64,000 bases of DNA from Nostoc sp. UHCC 0702 (lineage in GTDB: Bacteria > Cyanobacteriota > Cyanobacteriia > Cyanobacteriales > Nostocaceae), in NCBI GenBank assembly GCA_017164015.1, contig CP071065.1, positions 3,128,501 to 3,192,500 on the forward strand, written 5' to 3'. Position numbers and translations under genes: made by a program. A model generated the notes under the pieces. The model saw only the letters and a program-made list of their open reading frames with translations, was not told the DNA's origin and ran no database searches. This document shows positions 46,670 through 55,424 of this stretch, one piece after another (within the stretch, counting starts at the first letter, position 1; each line of letters starts with the position of its first letter).

Positions 46670-49600
46670 GCAAAAAAAAACTGTTCATCTCTAACTGGCT
46701 GCAAGCTTTCTATCTCACAAGATGTGAGAGTTTCTGCTTTTGCTTCGATGAGCGCATCTTGATTTTCATGTTCTAAAATAATTCGAGCATGAATTCGAGA
46801 TCGTAAAACTGACCACTGAATATCTGATAAATTTCCTATTAACGAAATTTCTAAACCATCGCTAATATCTAAATCTTCTTGCATCAGAAGATTCATAGTC
46901 ACACTAGATAACAACAGTTCAGCATCCTCATCATTAATATTGCTAGTACTAATAAGTAAGGTAGTTTTTTCACTATCGATATCGGTTGCTACAGCTTTAA
47001 TCACTTGTTCTAATTCTAAAGTTATTACCTCTTCTGATTGCGACCAGTCAGGAAAAATAATTAAATTTTTCTCCTTCAGGTTTAAATTCAACAGAGTAAC
47101 ATCAACTAAGGTAGAACTTACAGTTTTTGCCATTTCTGACCAAGAAAACTTTTTAACTTGTTCTAAACCCGCAGCAATCAATGTTTTACGAACACCAGGC
47201 TTTTGCACCTCACACAGTGCATTTGCTAGTGCATCCACATCATCATCATTGACATATATTGCTGCTTCTCCTGCTACCTCTGGAATTGAAGCATTAGGGC
47301 AAGTAATTACCGGACAACCACAAGCCATAGCCTCTACTATAGGCATTCCAAAGCCTTCATATTTAGAAGGATAAATTAGCGCTACAGCACCAGAGTAAGC
47401 TGTTGCTAACTCTTCATCACTGAGTTGCATCATGTGAACAATACTACCTGAAGTATAGGCTCTAAATTCAGGTGCTAATAGCCCGCCGCTACCTGTAAAG
47501 ACAATATCAAATCCATAGCTATTAATCAACTGCGAGAAAGCTTGGAAGAACAAAATACTATTTTTATAACCACTTCCTCCACCTACCAAAATAAAGTAGG
47601 GTTTTGTAATGCCATATTTGTTTTTAAAAGCATTAACATTTTCACTATTTGCAGGTGAAAAAGTACTTTGAACTCCACAATGAGCCACAGTAATAGACTC
47701 TAGAGGAATATCAGGATAACAGCTTGCAAGGTCACGCGCAGTATGTTCGGAAATTGCTATATAGCCAGATGCATGTTGAATACCTTGTTGTTTTACTTGC
47801 CACATGGGATTATTGAAATTCCATCCCATGACTTCTGGAATCATGTCATAAGCCATGAATACAGAAGGTGTTGTCATCGGGGTAGTGTAGTAAGAAGAGA
47901 TAAATAAATCTGCTGCTTCTTCATCACACAATTGCTGTAAAATTTCTCGCTCAATATCAGCGTTATTGTAATCATAAGGTGGTACAGCGCGATATCGAAT
48001 ACCAGGAATTTTAGGAGCAGTTCCAGCACGGTCAAGCACGACAATATGCTTAGCAAATTCGTTGTTACTCCATTCTTCTAGCAAGGTTTTCCATACACGG
48101 GCTATGCCAGTTTGATACAGTTGGAAAAATACCCCATCAATCAGAATTACTGGTGCAGTTTTTTTAATATGTCTAGTTTGTTCTTGCACCTCATTTGCTT
48201 GCAAAAACTTCCAACTATCGCTGTCTAGTTCTCTTTGTGCAATTGGTACAATACCCCGGGAGTGTGCAATATCTACCTGAGTTTCATCTTGAACCCAAGG
48301 GAAGTAGTCCCGTAACTGGACTGGAAATTTAGTTAGATGCTGCAATGATTCCCATTGCGAGACAGCATTTTTATATCCATAATATTCCTCTTTAAAACGT
48401 AATTGTTCTGGTGTGACATAAGCAAAATGTTGGAATACTAAACCTAAATTTTCGGTTTCTTGATGTATAAAAGGATTTACTGCTGCAACATCACGCCATT
48501 GACCATTTACTAAAGGTTCCTCTAATCTTGGTGGTTCATGTGCTACCCAAACCGCCCCAGGTTTGTATCTCCAGGTTCTCAACCACTCTTGTCTGGGATT
48601 TTGAGCATAACAATTGCGAGTACTGATAATTAGTTTTTCACCAACAAAATACCAGCACCAATAGAAGGCAGCAGTTTTTTCAGGATTATCAATAAACATC
48701 TGTCTTGCAGTCATAAACTGCTCAAATGTCCATAGTTCATCTACATCAATTTGCCACAATAAACATTCTTCATTAATGTTAAATAATGGCTCATTAACCA
48801 TTTCTCGTTTACCATCCCAAAACATACCTTCCGGCTTCCGATAAACTGTGATATTTTCAGGATATTGCTGTGCAAGTTCATCTAAATATTCTGTTGTTCC
48901 ATCTTTACTGCGACCATTGTGATGGATTTGATCACTGATAAATCCACCCGAATGCAAACTCCATCCAGTATCATGTTTTAAATCTGCTACACCTTCAACA
49001 ATGTGCCAATGCCATTTGAAAGGTAGCTGTTTAAATACTTCAATGTGGTAGCGGATAAACGGTTGTCCATTAAGGACAATAGTAAAAAAGTGAATTGGCA
49101 ATTGTGGTGTTAAAGAAGAAGTAATAGCAGTCAGATTTTTCTGTCCACATGCAAGAGTTGAAGAATACTCATGGTTAGCAAGACGAAGTTTAGCGATATT
49201 ATGCCATACACGTTCTGGCCCAGGCCATGTAGCTATTACATCATGAAATGCTATCCATCCACCATCTTTCACTAGTGGGAACGACATTTCAAAATCTTTT
49301 AAGACATCTAAATATTGATGTGAACCATCAATAAAAATAAAGTCAATTGCTTTACCATCTGTCAATTCATCCCAACGGGTTAGCACATCATGAGAGTAAC
49401 CACGCAGTGGGGTTACATATTGACTAAGGCTGTTTGCTTGAATATTTTGCTGCCAAATTTCAAAAAATTGTCGTTCAGCAAAATCAGATTCGTTACCATC
49501 CCATGTATCTATGGAATAAATTTTTCGTTCACTTCCCACACAAGCGTATGCCATAGCAACTGTTGAGCGACCTTTGAAGGAACCAATCTCAACAATGACA

Positions 49601-51099
49601 GCATTTTCAGGAAGAGATTTTACCTTATTAAAGAGGTATTGTTCTTGTCCAGGAACCATGAATCCTTCAATAGATTCAACAGCATTCCGGATATCTTGAT
49701 AGCTGATTTCTTGCACTGTTTTGCGTTTAAATATTGCATAGCCATTACGTATATTTCGATTACAACTAATGAGAGCGTAATCAGAATTATTTATGAGCCG
49801 ATTGTAATTTTGATAATTTTTAAATGTGTTGATATCATCTAAACAAATATATTTAGCACCATCTACCTCATCTAATTCGGCACTACCAGTAAATTCTGAA
49901 CCATCAATTAAAACTAAATCAAAGAATTCAATCTTGTTTTCTTGCTTAATTTTTTGAATACCTTCGTCGGATACTCCAGAATTCTTGACATACTCAATAT
50001 CCTGTTGTAACCACCCAATAACCTGCTCAAGGGGGTAAAAATTTAAATTACTTTGAGTATTGTTATAGAAGTCAAGTACTTCCTTCTCATCAGGAAAACT
50101 TTTTAAAGATACAGATGAAATATTATAACACTTGACAAAAGAGTCATTTTCGTACCTTTTTTTTAGTTCAGTAAATCTAGTCTTTGAAACCTCCATGCAA
50201 AATAATGTGGGCTTATTCGAGTTCTTTCTAAGCCCTGTTACAAATGCTTCAGTACTTCCTTCTCCTGAAGATGAACCAATCTCTAAAACTGTTTTAATAT
50301 CATCTTGCTGTACAATTTTCTGAAGTGCATAATAAAACTCATCATTTTTGATTTCTGCTGGAATTAAAAAATTAAGTTGTGAATTTTCCAAAGAATTATT
50401 ACCAATTTTATTAAGTAATACTTGGACTGAAGGAATTAGGTCATCGTAATCCCATAGCTGCAATTTGATTTTGTTTATATCAGGAATATAATAGTGGCGT
50501 CCTCCATCCCGTGGATCTATTTTTGAATATTTGCGAATTTTCTCTTGACGCTTTTCTTCACTATTAATAAATAAATCTAAATGATATATACTCAATTCTG
50601 ATAGGCAGTCGCCTTGGTCTATTAAATTGAATATAGATTCATGTATTTGACCTTGATAAAAAATATTTTGATTATATTTAAATAGACGACGTTGAAAATC
50701 AGGATAATGTGGACTACTTATAATATAGTGATTTTTGCTAAAAGGACTAATCCACTTCCTAGGAATCCAAAAATTATCAGTATCTATGTTAGTATTAGAC
50801 AATTTTATTAATTGTAAAAACTCTACAACGTTTGTATTAATAAATTCATCTGAATCTAGCACGAAAACCCAATCAGTTTTTACTGCTTGCAGGTATAAAT
50901 TGCGTTGGTGAGAGTGATTTCCAGTCCACTGAGAATGTATGATTTTAGCTCCATAGCTCAGAGCAATTTCACAAGTAGAGTCATTGCTACCACCATCTAT
51001 AATTACTAATTCATCATAAACATGAGCAAGTGATTCTAAGGCAATATCTAATGTTTTTTCAGAATTTTGTACCATCATACATACGGAAAGGCTAGGCAT
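46666..51099 (-). CDS. 1477-aa multi-domain glycosyltransferase/methyltransferase
   Basis: Approximate order of domains: GT2 glycosyltransferase (1-200; SVCMMVQNSEKTLDIALESL, DxD-like VLDSDEF); class I methyltransferase-like (260-460; TVLEIGSSSGEGSTEAFV); Methyltransf_24-like (475-660; VIVEIGSFKGRSTVAMAYA, FIFIDGSHQYLDVLKDFE); a second glycosyltransferase-like domain (670-970; HFFTIVLNGQPFIRYHIEVF, IDVDELW); and a GT4-type glycosyltransferase (990-1370; DGVFFQLYQTGIARVWKTLL, YPSKYEGFGMPIVEAMACG). A C-terminal tail of about 100 aa is unassigned. Such fusions build and cap surface glycans on one polypeptide. The gene ends in a run of nine T followed by GCTTGA, overlapping the SPINDLY gene. Confidence 0.88.
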   Translation of the reverse strand: MPSLSVCMMVQNSEKTLDIALESLAHVYDELVIIDGGSNDSTCEIALSYGAKIIHSQWTGNHSHQRNLYLQAVKTDWVFVLDSDEFINTNVVEFLQLIKLSNTNIDTDNFWIPRKWISPFSKNHYIISSPHYPDFQRRLFKYNQNIFYQGQIHESIFNLIDQGDCLSELSIYHLDLFINSEEKRQEKIRKYSKIDPRDGGRHYYIPDINKIKLQLWDYDDLIPSVQVLLNKIGNNSLENSQLNFLIPAEIKNDEFYYALQKIVQQDDIKTVLEIGSSSGEGSTEAFVTGLRKNSNKPTLFCMEVSKTRFTELKKRYENDSFVKCYNISSVSLKSFPDEKEVLDFYNNTQSNLNFYPLEQVIGWLQQDIEYVKNSGVSDEGIQKIKQENKIEFFDLVLIDGSEFTGSAELDEVDGAKYICLDDINTFKNYQNYNRLINNSDYALISCNRNIRNGYAIFKRKTVQEISYQDIRNAVESIEGFMVPGQEQYLFNKVKSLPENAVIVEIGSFKGRSTVAMAYACVGSERKIYSIDTWDGNESDFAERQFFEIWQQNIQANSLSQYVTPLRGYSHDVLTRWDELTDGKAIDFIFIDGSHQYLDVLKDFEMSFPLVKDGGWIAFHDVIATWPGPERVWHNIAKLRLANHEYSSTLACGQKNLTAITSSLTPQLPIHFFTIVLNGQPFIRYHIEVFKQLPFKWHWHIVEGVADLKHDTGWSLHSGGFISDQIHHNGRSKDGTTEYLDELAQQYPENITVYRKPEGMFWDGKREMVNEPLFNINEECLLWQIDVDELWTFEQFMTARQMFIDNPEKTAAFYWCWYFVGEKLIISTRNCYAQNPRQEWLRTWRYKPGAVWVAHEPPRLEEPLVNGQWRDVAAVNPFIHQETENLGLVFQHFAYVTPEQLRFKEEYYGYKNAVSQWESLQHLTKFPVQLRDYFPWVQDETQVDIAHSRGIVPIAQRELDSDSWKFLQANEVQEQTRHIKKTAPVILIDGVFFQLYQTGIARVWKTLLEEWSNNEFAKHIVVLDRAGTAPKIPGIRYRAVPPYDYNNADIEREILQQLCDEEAADLFISSYYTTPMTTPSVFMAYDMIPEVMGWNFNNPMWQVKQQGIQHASGYIAISEHTARDLASCYPDIPLESITVAHCGVQSTFSPANSENVNAFKNKYGITKPYFILVGGGSGYKNSILFFQAFSQLINSYGFDIVFTGSGGLLAPEFRAYTSGSIVHMMQLSDEELATAYSGAVALIYPSKYEGFGMPIVEAMACGCPVITCPNASIPEVAGEAAIYVNDDDVDALANALCEVQKPGVRKTLIAAGLEQVKKFSWSEMAKTVSSTLVDVTLLNLNLKEKNLIIFPDWSQSEEVITLELEQVIKAVATDIDSEKTTLLISTSNINDEDAELLLSSVTMNLLMQEDLDISDGLEISLIGNLSDIQWSVLRSRIHARIILEHENQDALIEAKAETLTSCEIESLQPVRDEQFFFA
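46672..46680 (-). other. T9 run, possible -1 slippage site
   Basis: On the coding (minus) strand the 3' end of the giant gene reads CAG TTT TTT TTT GCT TGA. One extra T, or a -1 ribosomal shift on the U-run, continues as TGC TTG AGT AAT into the SPINDLY gene frame. This would give a fused protein of about 2030 aa. Confidence 0.5.
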
Positions 51100-51339
51100 A
51101 TAATCTCCTTATATACTGCATCTAATAATTGGAAATGGAGTTGATAATTTCTAGCATATCTAGATAAAATATGCCAATTTTTTTTAAAGGGTAAATATTT
51201 TTTAACAGTTTGTAAAGTTAAATAAATATTTATGATTGCCAAACTTCATACATGGAATTATGAAAATTTTACTGTGAAATCTAGCCAAAAGTTAAACTAG
51301 TAACTTATGATAAGGGCTAACAAAAAAAGGAACAAAAAT

Positions 51340-52314
51340 ATGTCTTTATTTGTACCTATTCTCAAAGAAAGTGGTAAGCTTGACGAAGTTCATATTACAG
51401 TCTGTATCGTCGGTTCTCGCAAAATAACAATTAATGATGATTATTGTTCTGGAGGCTGGGTTGAATTAGCTCCTAATCTAACTATTTATGGTTTTGATGC
51501 TGACCCTGATGCTTGTGAACAAGCAAATAAAGATTTAGCTGCTCGACAAGTAAATTGGCAAGAAAAGCATATTCCTGTAGCACTAAATAATTCTATTGGT
51601 TCATATCCTTTGTATGTGACAAATCAGATAGCATGTACATCTTTATATCCACCTAACGATTCTTATCTTTCAAGATTTCAAAAAATAATTCCAGATTCAT
51701 TTCAAGTAGATTATACAGTTGAAATTGAGACTACAACATTAGACGAATACTGTGAACAACAAGGTATTCAGGAAATAGACTTTTTGCAAGTAGATATTCA
51801 AGGAGCCGATTTGCATGTTTTAGAAGGTTCATCAATTTTATTACAACGTAGTATTTTAGCGATTCAAACTGAAGTTGAATTTTCTCATCTATATACGAAT
51901 CAACCTTTATTTTCAGATATAGATATATTTCTGAGGAAAAATGATTTTACACTATTTGATCTGGTTGGTTGTAGTCGTTATCCTCGCGCTCGTTCACCAA
52001 TTTGCTCGCCTCAGCGTACAGGTCAATTACTTTGGGCTGACGCTTACTATTTTCGAGATCTAATTAGAGAAGATATTTCCATACAAATTAAATCACCATT
52101 ACAGATCTTAAAATTAGCTTGTATTGCTGATATTCTTGGTTTTCCTGACTATACTTTGGAGTTACTAGAATATTTGACTGTAAATTATGGAGATGAGTCC
52201 AAATATAACTTTGCCAATGTGATTGTGAAAAGTCTATCTCAAGTTCCAGATTTAGTTGAGCGGGGGTTAGACTCTTTTGCTGTAGTTGGTAATATTCGGC
52301 ATCGCCTCAATTAA
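51340..52314 (+). CDS. FkbM-family methyltransferase
   Basis: A 324-aa SAM methyltransferase of the FkbM/Methyltransf_21 type. Seen: LTIYGFDADPDACEQANKD, an LDEYCEQQGIQEIDFLQVDIQGADLHVLEGS core (the DFLKIDIQG-type motif) and IQTEVEFSHLYTNQPLFSDIDIFL. FkbM proteins O-methylate sugars or polyketide oxygens. Divergent transcription from the giant glycosyltransferase gene (240-bp shared upstream region) suggests methylation of the same surface glycan. The ATG at 51340 has an AAGGAA site; the frame is open 11 basic codons further upstream. Confidence 0.9.
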   Translation: MSLFVPILKESGKLDEVHITVCIVGSRKITINDDYCSGGWVELAPNLTIYGFDADPDACEQANKDLAARQVNWQEKHIPVALNNSIGSYPLYVTNQIACTSLYPPNDSYLSRFQKIIPDSFQVDYTVEIETTTLDEYCEQQGIQEIDFLQVDIQGADLHVLEGSSILLQRSILAIQTEVEFSHLYTNQPLFSDIDIFLRKNDFTLFDLVGCSRYPRARSPICSPQRTGQLLWADAYYFRDLIREDISIQIKSPLQILKLACIADILGFPDYTLELLEYLTVNYGDESKYNFANVIVKSLSQVPDLVERGLDSFAVVGNIRHRLN

Positions 52315-52358
52315 TTTCAGTACAATCTAGCTAGCAGATAATCAGTATAAAATATTGA

Positions 52359-52772
52359 TTATTTGTTAGCAGGGTTTACTGGTTGGGCTATACCTTGTTG
52401 TTTCTTCAACTGCTCTAAAACAATTTTGTAATCTTGCCTATCAGGGTGTAACTTCACCAGTTTTTCCATAGGTTCTATGGCACCCTTGGTATCCTTTAAC
52501 TGCAACCTTAGTAAAGACAGTTTCTCCAAAGCTGTTTGATTTTCTGGTTCTCGCTGTAAAACCAACTCGTAACCCCGCGCCTGTTGTTGCAATGAAGACT
52601 CCGGGGACACAGTTGCTGGCTTAGGATTTTCAATAGCCTGTTGTATTGCAGGAATTGCTGCAAACGCTGTGGAACCCAAGAACGATACAATCGACACGAT
52701 CGCTAATAATTTTTGTCGCTCCTCAATCTTCTTTTTATGAGAAATTAAATATTCTTTCTCTGAACTAGCCAT
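52359..52772 (-). CDS. Membrane-anchored TPR protein
   Basis: A 137-aa protein with one N-terminal membrane segment ([24 protein letters not shown], about 20-45) and about two TPR-like helical repeats ([48 protein letters not shown]). It probably sits on the periplasmic side as an adaptor. The frame extends to 52835, but the [12 protein letters not shown] start gives a normal short cytoplasmic tail before the helix. No functional partner is evident. Confidence 0.75.
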   Translation of the reverse strand: MASSEKEYLISHKKKIEERQKLLAIVSIVSFLGSTAFAAIPAIQQAIENPKPATVSPESSLQQQARGYELVLQREPENQTALEKLSLLRLQLKDTKGAIEPMEKLVKLHPDRQDYKIVLEQLKKQQGIAQPVNPANK

Positions 52773-52835
52773 ATCTCGATGGTTACTGTGGTAAATACTT
52801 AGATAACAGCAATCTCTAGTTATGAGATTACCCAT

Positions 52836-53617
52836 TACCCCACAGAAACTAACATTTCAACTACAAATTTTTCACATTCAGGTCAGACTTCACATGGAAA
52901 TATACTCATGCTGCACCAAAAATCCTGTAATTTAAAGACTTTGGGTATTTTTATCGCCCAGTTTTAAAAGTGGTACAGTTAAAAAGACTGCAATCAGCCA
53001 TTTGTAGTAACTTATACTGATTCTTAAGCCACTTGTCGTTACATGTTGAGCTACTGTGCCCAAACCTTTTGCATTTTTTCAATCTGGGAATAAGTACCAA
53101 TTCTTCTTGGAGTTTTCTAAGCATGAATACATCTCTGCTTATTTTCTGAAGAAAGATTAAATAAATATAAAGATTTGCAATGACATTGTATAACACTGGA
53201 TGTTTGCGATATTGTATATAACGTCATCATGCACGGTCAACATTATTTTTCCGTTGCTTAAAAACCTTCAAGCTAGCCAGTATTATATGGTTCTTTCAAC
53301 CATCACAGGGATTCTGGTGTCTACACAACATAAAATTCACAAGTCGTCCCCGCTCATGCCGTTATTGCAACTTTACAGGGCGACTAACTTTTTCCTTCGG
53401 CATCCGCGATCGCTGCTCGGCAGGAATTCAGTTTTGTGGTGGTAATTACCGTACAAAACCGAATTCTCTGACAAACAAGCAGAGTTTGTTATGGTATAGT
53501 TAAAAAGTTAAGACTAGCTTTACCAATTACAACACTCTACGCATCGGTGACAATTGCAAGATGGAAAGCAGTTTTGATTAAGTATTTACCAAATAAAATC
53601 TGAATTGAATCTAGGTT
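52836..53617. other. Intergenic region, no gene recognised
   Basis: About 780 bp. Open frames at 52951-53196 (minus) and 53200-53445 (plus) lack ribosome binding sites and recognisable protein character. Another plus frame near 53350-53510 carries several Cys (CRYCNF..., QFCGGNYR) and could be decayed coding sequence. A HIP1 site lies near 53408. Confidence 0.4.
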
Positions 53618-53839
53618 ATGACTCAGCAAGTGATTCTTCACCCTATGGTGAAATTGCAGCGTAACGTGCAATCACTCGTAGAATCCAATATTATCAAGCC
53701 AACTGATAGCATTTGGAAGATTGCCTTACTCTATGGCAATGAATGGCAGCACTGGAAACAGGAACTGCTGGACTTCGGGTTTAGTATGCAAGACCCAGTT
53801 AGCGAATTGCTAGCTGTGGAAGCTTGGGACGAGGAATAA
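53618..53839 (+). CDS. DUF4327 family protein
   Basis: A 73-aa cyanobacterial protein with the HPMVKLQRNVQSLVESNIIKP...SIWKIALLYGNEWQHWKQELLDFGF pattern that I recognise as DUF4327. It is acidic at the C-terminus (LLAVEAWDEE). Members are small, soluble and of unknown function, found almost only in cyanobacteria. It is monocistronic, followed by STRR repeats. Confidence 0.85.
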   Translation: MTQQVILHPMVKLQRNVQSLVESNIIKPTDSIWKIALLYGNEWQHWKQELLDFGFSMQDPVSELLAVEAWDEE

Positions 53840-53935
53840 AAATTGGGCATTGGGGCAGCCCTGCGAAGAGCGCGCTTTGCCGACTTGAAGCAGGTGGCAT
53901 CATTGGGAATTGGGCATTGGGCATTACTTATTTCT

Positions 53936-54003
53936 CTCCCCAGTCCCCAATACCCAGTCCCCAGTCCCCAGTCCCCAGTCCCCAGCCCCCAGTCCCCAGC
54001 CCT
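53936..54003. repeat. CCCCAGT heptamer STRR array
   Basis: About nine CCCCAGT/CCCCAAT heptamers in tandem, ending at the stop codon of the Ser/Thr kinase gene. Just before it (about 53862-53905) lies a GC-rich palindromic insertion (AGCCCTGCGAAGAGCGCGCT...). Confidence 0.88.
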
Positions 54004-54004
54004 C

Positions 54005-55285
54005 TCAATGGCAAGCAGCTAATGCCACAGCCAGTTCTTTGGCAGTCTGGTAGCGATCGCGTGGCAAAGGTTCGGTAACGCGGTCAATAATCTCTCTTAA
54101 TTGGGGAGTAATTGTGGGAACGCTTGCCACATCAAAGCGGAAATTTCGCCCTCGTTGGCGATAAAACTTGAAAGGATTCTCCGCTGTCATTAGGAAAATA
54201 AGTGTTGGGCCAATAGCATACAAATCAGATTGAGTTAGGGGTTGTCCTCGTTCTTGTTCGGGGGCGCAGTAACCTTCTGCACCAATGCGAGTACCAGGCG
54301 TTGTCCCAATTTCCTTAACAGCACCAAAATCCAACACTACTATCTGATTATTAGAATTTCGCACCATCAGGTTAGCGGGTTTAATATCACGGTGAATTAG
54401 TGGTGGATCTTGAGAATGCAGGTAGTCTAAAATATCACAGGTTTGGATCATCCAGGCGATCGCTTGGTTTGGTGTTACCGGGCCAGTGGTATAAATATAT
54501 TTTTCTAAATCCTGCCCGTGAACTAATTCCATTGCTAGGTATTTTTTGCCGCCTTCTACAAAGAAGTCGTAATATTTGGGAATACCAGAATGGTTCAGCA
54601 ATTTGAGAGTGTGCGCCTCCCGCTCAAATAATTCCTGGGCTTTGGCAATTTTCGCCATATCAGCATTCATTTGCTTTAACACCAACAATTGTGGCTTTCC
54701 TGCAATCGCACCTGCTGTATCCCAAGCTAAATAGGTAGTACCCATACCTCCTTGACCCAGCGTTCGCAACACCTGATAGTGGCGAATCGTCTGTTGCACT
54801 GTCAGGGGTTGACCGCAGTGGATGCAAAACAGATTTTTCGGAGAGTTGCCTTCGTGGGTGCAAGTATATAATGAGCTTGCAACCTTACTTTTGGAAGATA
54901 CGGGCGTAGCAAAATTTTCCTTGGCCCCGCCAAGGAGTTGCGATCGCCACCAACTTTCCTGTGCAGTCACCTCCTGAATTTGAAATAGTAATATTGGCCC
55001 TCCTTGCGCCAGTTCCAGCAGGGAATTATCTGGCAACGTAGTTTGGATCACAAGCACACCATTGAGGAAAGTGCCATTTGTGCCTTGACTAGTCACCTGC
55101 CAAGAACCACCATTGCTGTTAGAACTGACTTGTCTAAGTTCTAGATGATGCCGGGATACTAAAGTATCAGTTAAAACAACATCATTGTCAGTGGCTCGAC
55201 CAATCCGAATCACGGAAGAGTTTTCAAAGCACCACTGCTTAATTGGCGTTTTTTGTTGCGGTTCTAGCAGGGTCAGAGTAACCAC
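54005..55285 (-). CDS. FHA-zinc ribbon-Ser/Thr protein kinase
   Basis: A 426-aa Hanks-type kinase with an unusual N-terminal half. The FHA domain is at about 20-100 (IRIGRATDNDVVLTDTLVSRHHLEL, NGTFLNG). A zinc-ribbon-like CTHEG...LFCIHCGQPL lies at 142-160. The kinase domain is at 170-425, with the glycine loop LGQGGMGTTYLA, Lys204 in LVLKQM, Glu222, HRDIKPAN (298-305) and DFG (319-321). There is no membrane segment, so it is cytosolic. The start is GTG. It lies 120 bp downstream of a PP2C phosphatase gene in the same direction, a likely kinase/phosphatase pair acting on shared phosphoproteins. Confidence 0.92.
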   Translation of the reverse strand: MVTLTLLEPQQKTPIKQWCFENSSVIRIGRATDNDVVLTDTLVSRHHLELRQVSSNSNGGSWQVTSQGTNGTFLNGVLVIQTTLPDNSLLELAQGGPILLFQIQEVTAQESWWRSQLLGGAKENFATPVSSKSKVASSLYTCTHEGNSPKNLFCIHCGQPLTVQQTIRHYQVLRTLGQGGMGTTYLAWDTAGAIAGKPQLLVLKQMNADMAKIAKAQELFEREAHTLKLLNHSGIPKYYDFFVEGGKKYLAMELVHGQDLEKYIYTTGPVTPNQAIAWMIQTCDILDYLHSQDPPLIHRDIKPANLMVRNSNNQIVVLDFGAVKEIGTTPGTRIGAEGYCAPEQERGQPLTQSDLYAIGPTLIFLMTAENPFKFYRQRGRNFRFDVASVPTITPQLREIIDRVTEPLPRDRYQTAKELAVALAACH

Positions 55286-55303
55286 AATGCAACCTAAAAG
55301 ATA

Positions 55304-55424
55304 AAAGGGAGTAGGGAGTTAGGAGTAGGGAGTTAGGAGTTAGGAGGCGCGGAGTTAGGAGTTAGGGAAGAATTTCCCCAGTCCCCAGTCCCCAGTCCCC
55401 AGTCCCTAATCCCTAATCCCTTCC
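55304..55424. repeat. GGAGTTAGGAGTAGGGA and CCCCAGT repeats between phosphatase and kinase
   Basis: Degenerate GGGAGTTAGGAGTA units followed by CCCCAGT/CCCTAAT heptamers. The right end enters the last codons of the phosphatase gene (minus strand), so its C-terminal MEGIRD is partly repeat-derived. Confidence 0.75.

Noticed and set aside
52951..53445. Two small frames (81 aa each) in the 52.8-53.6 kb gap
   Set aside because: No ribosome binding sites, odd composition, no recognisable motif.
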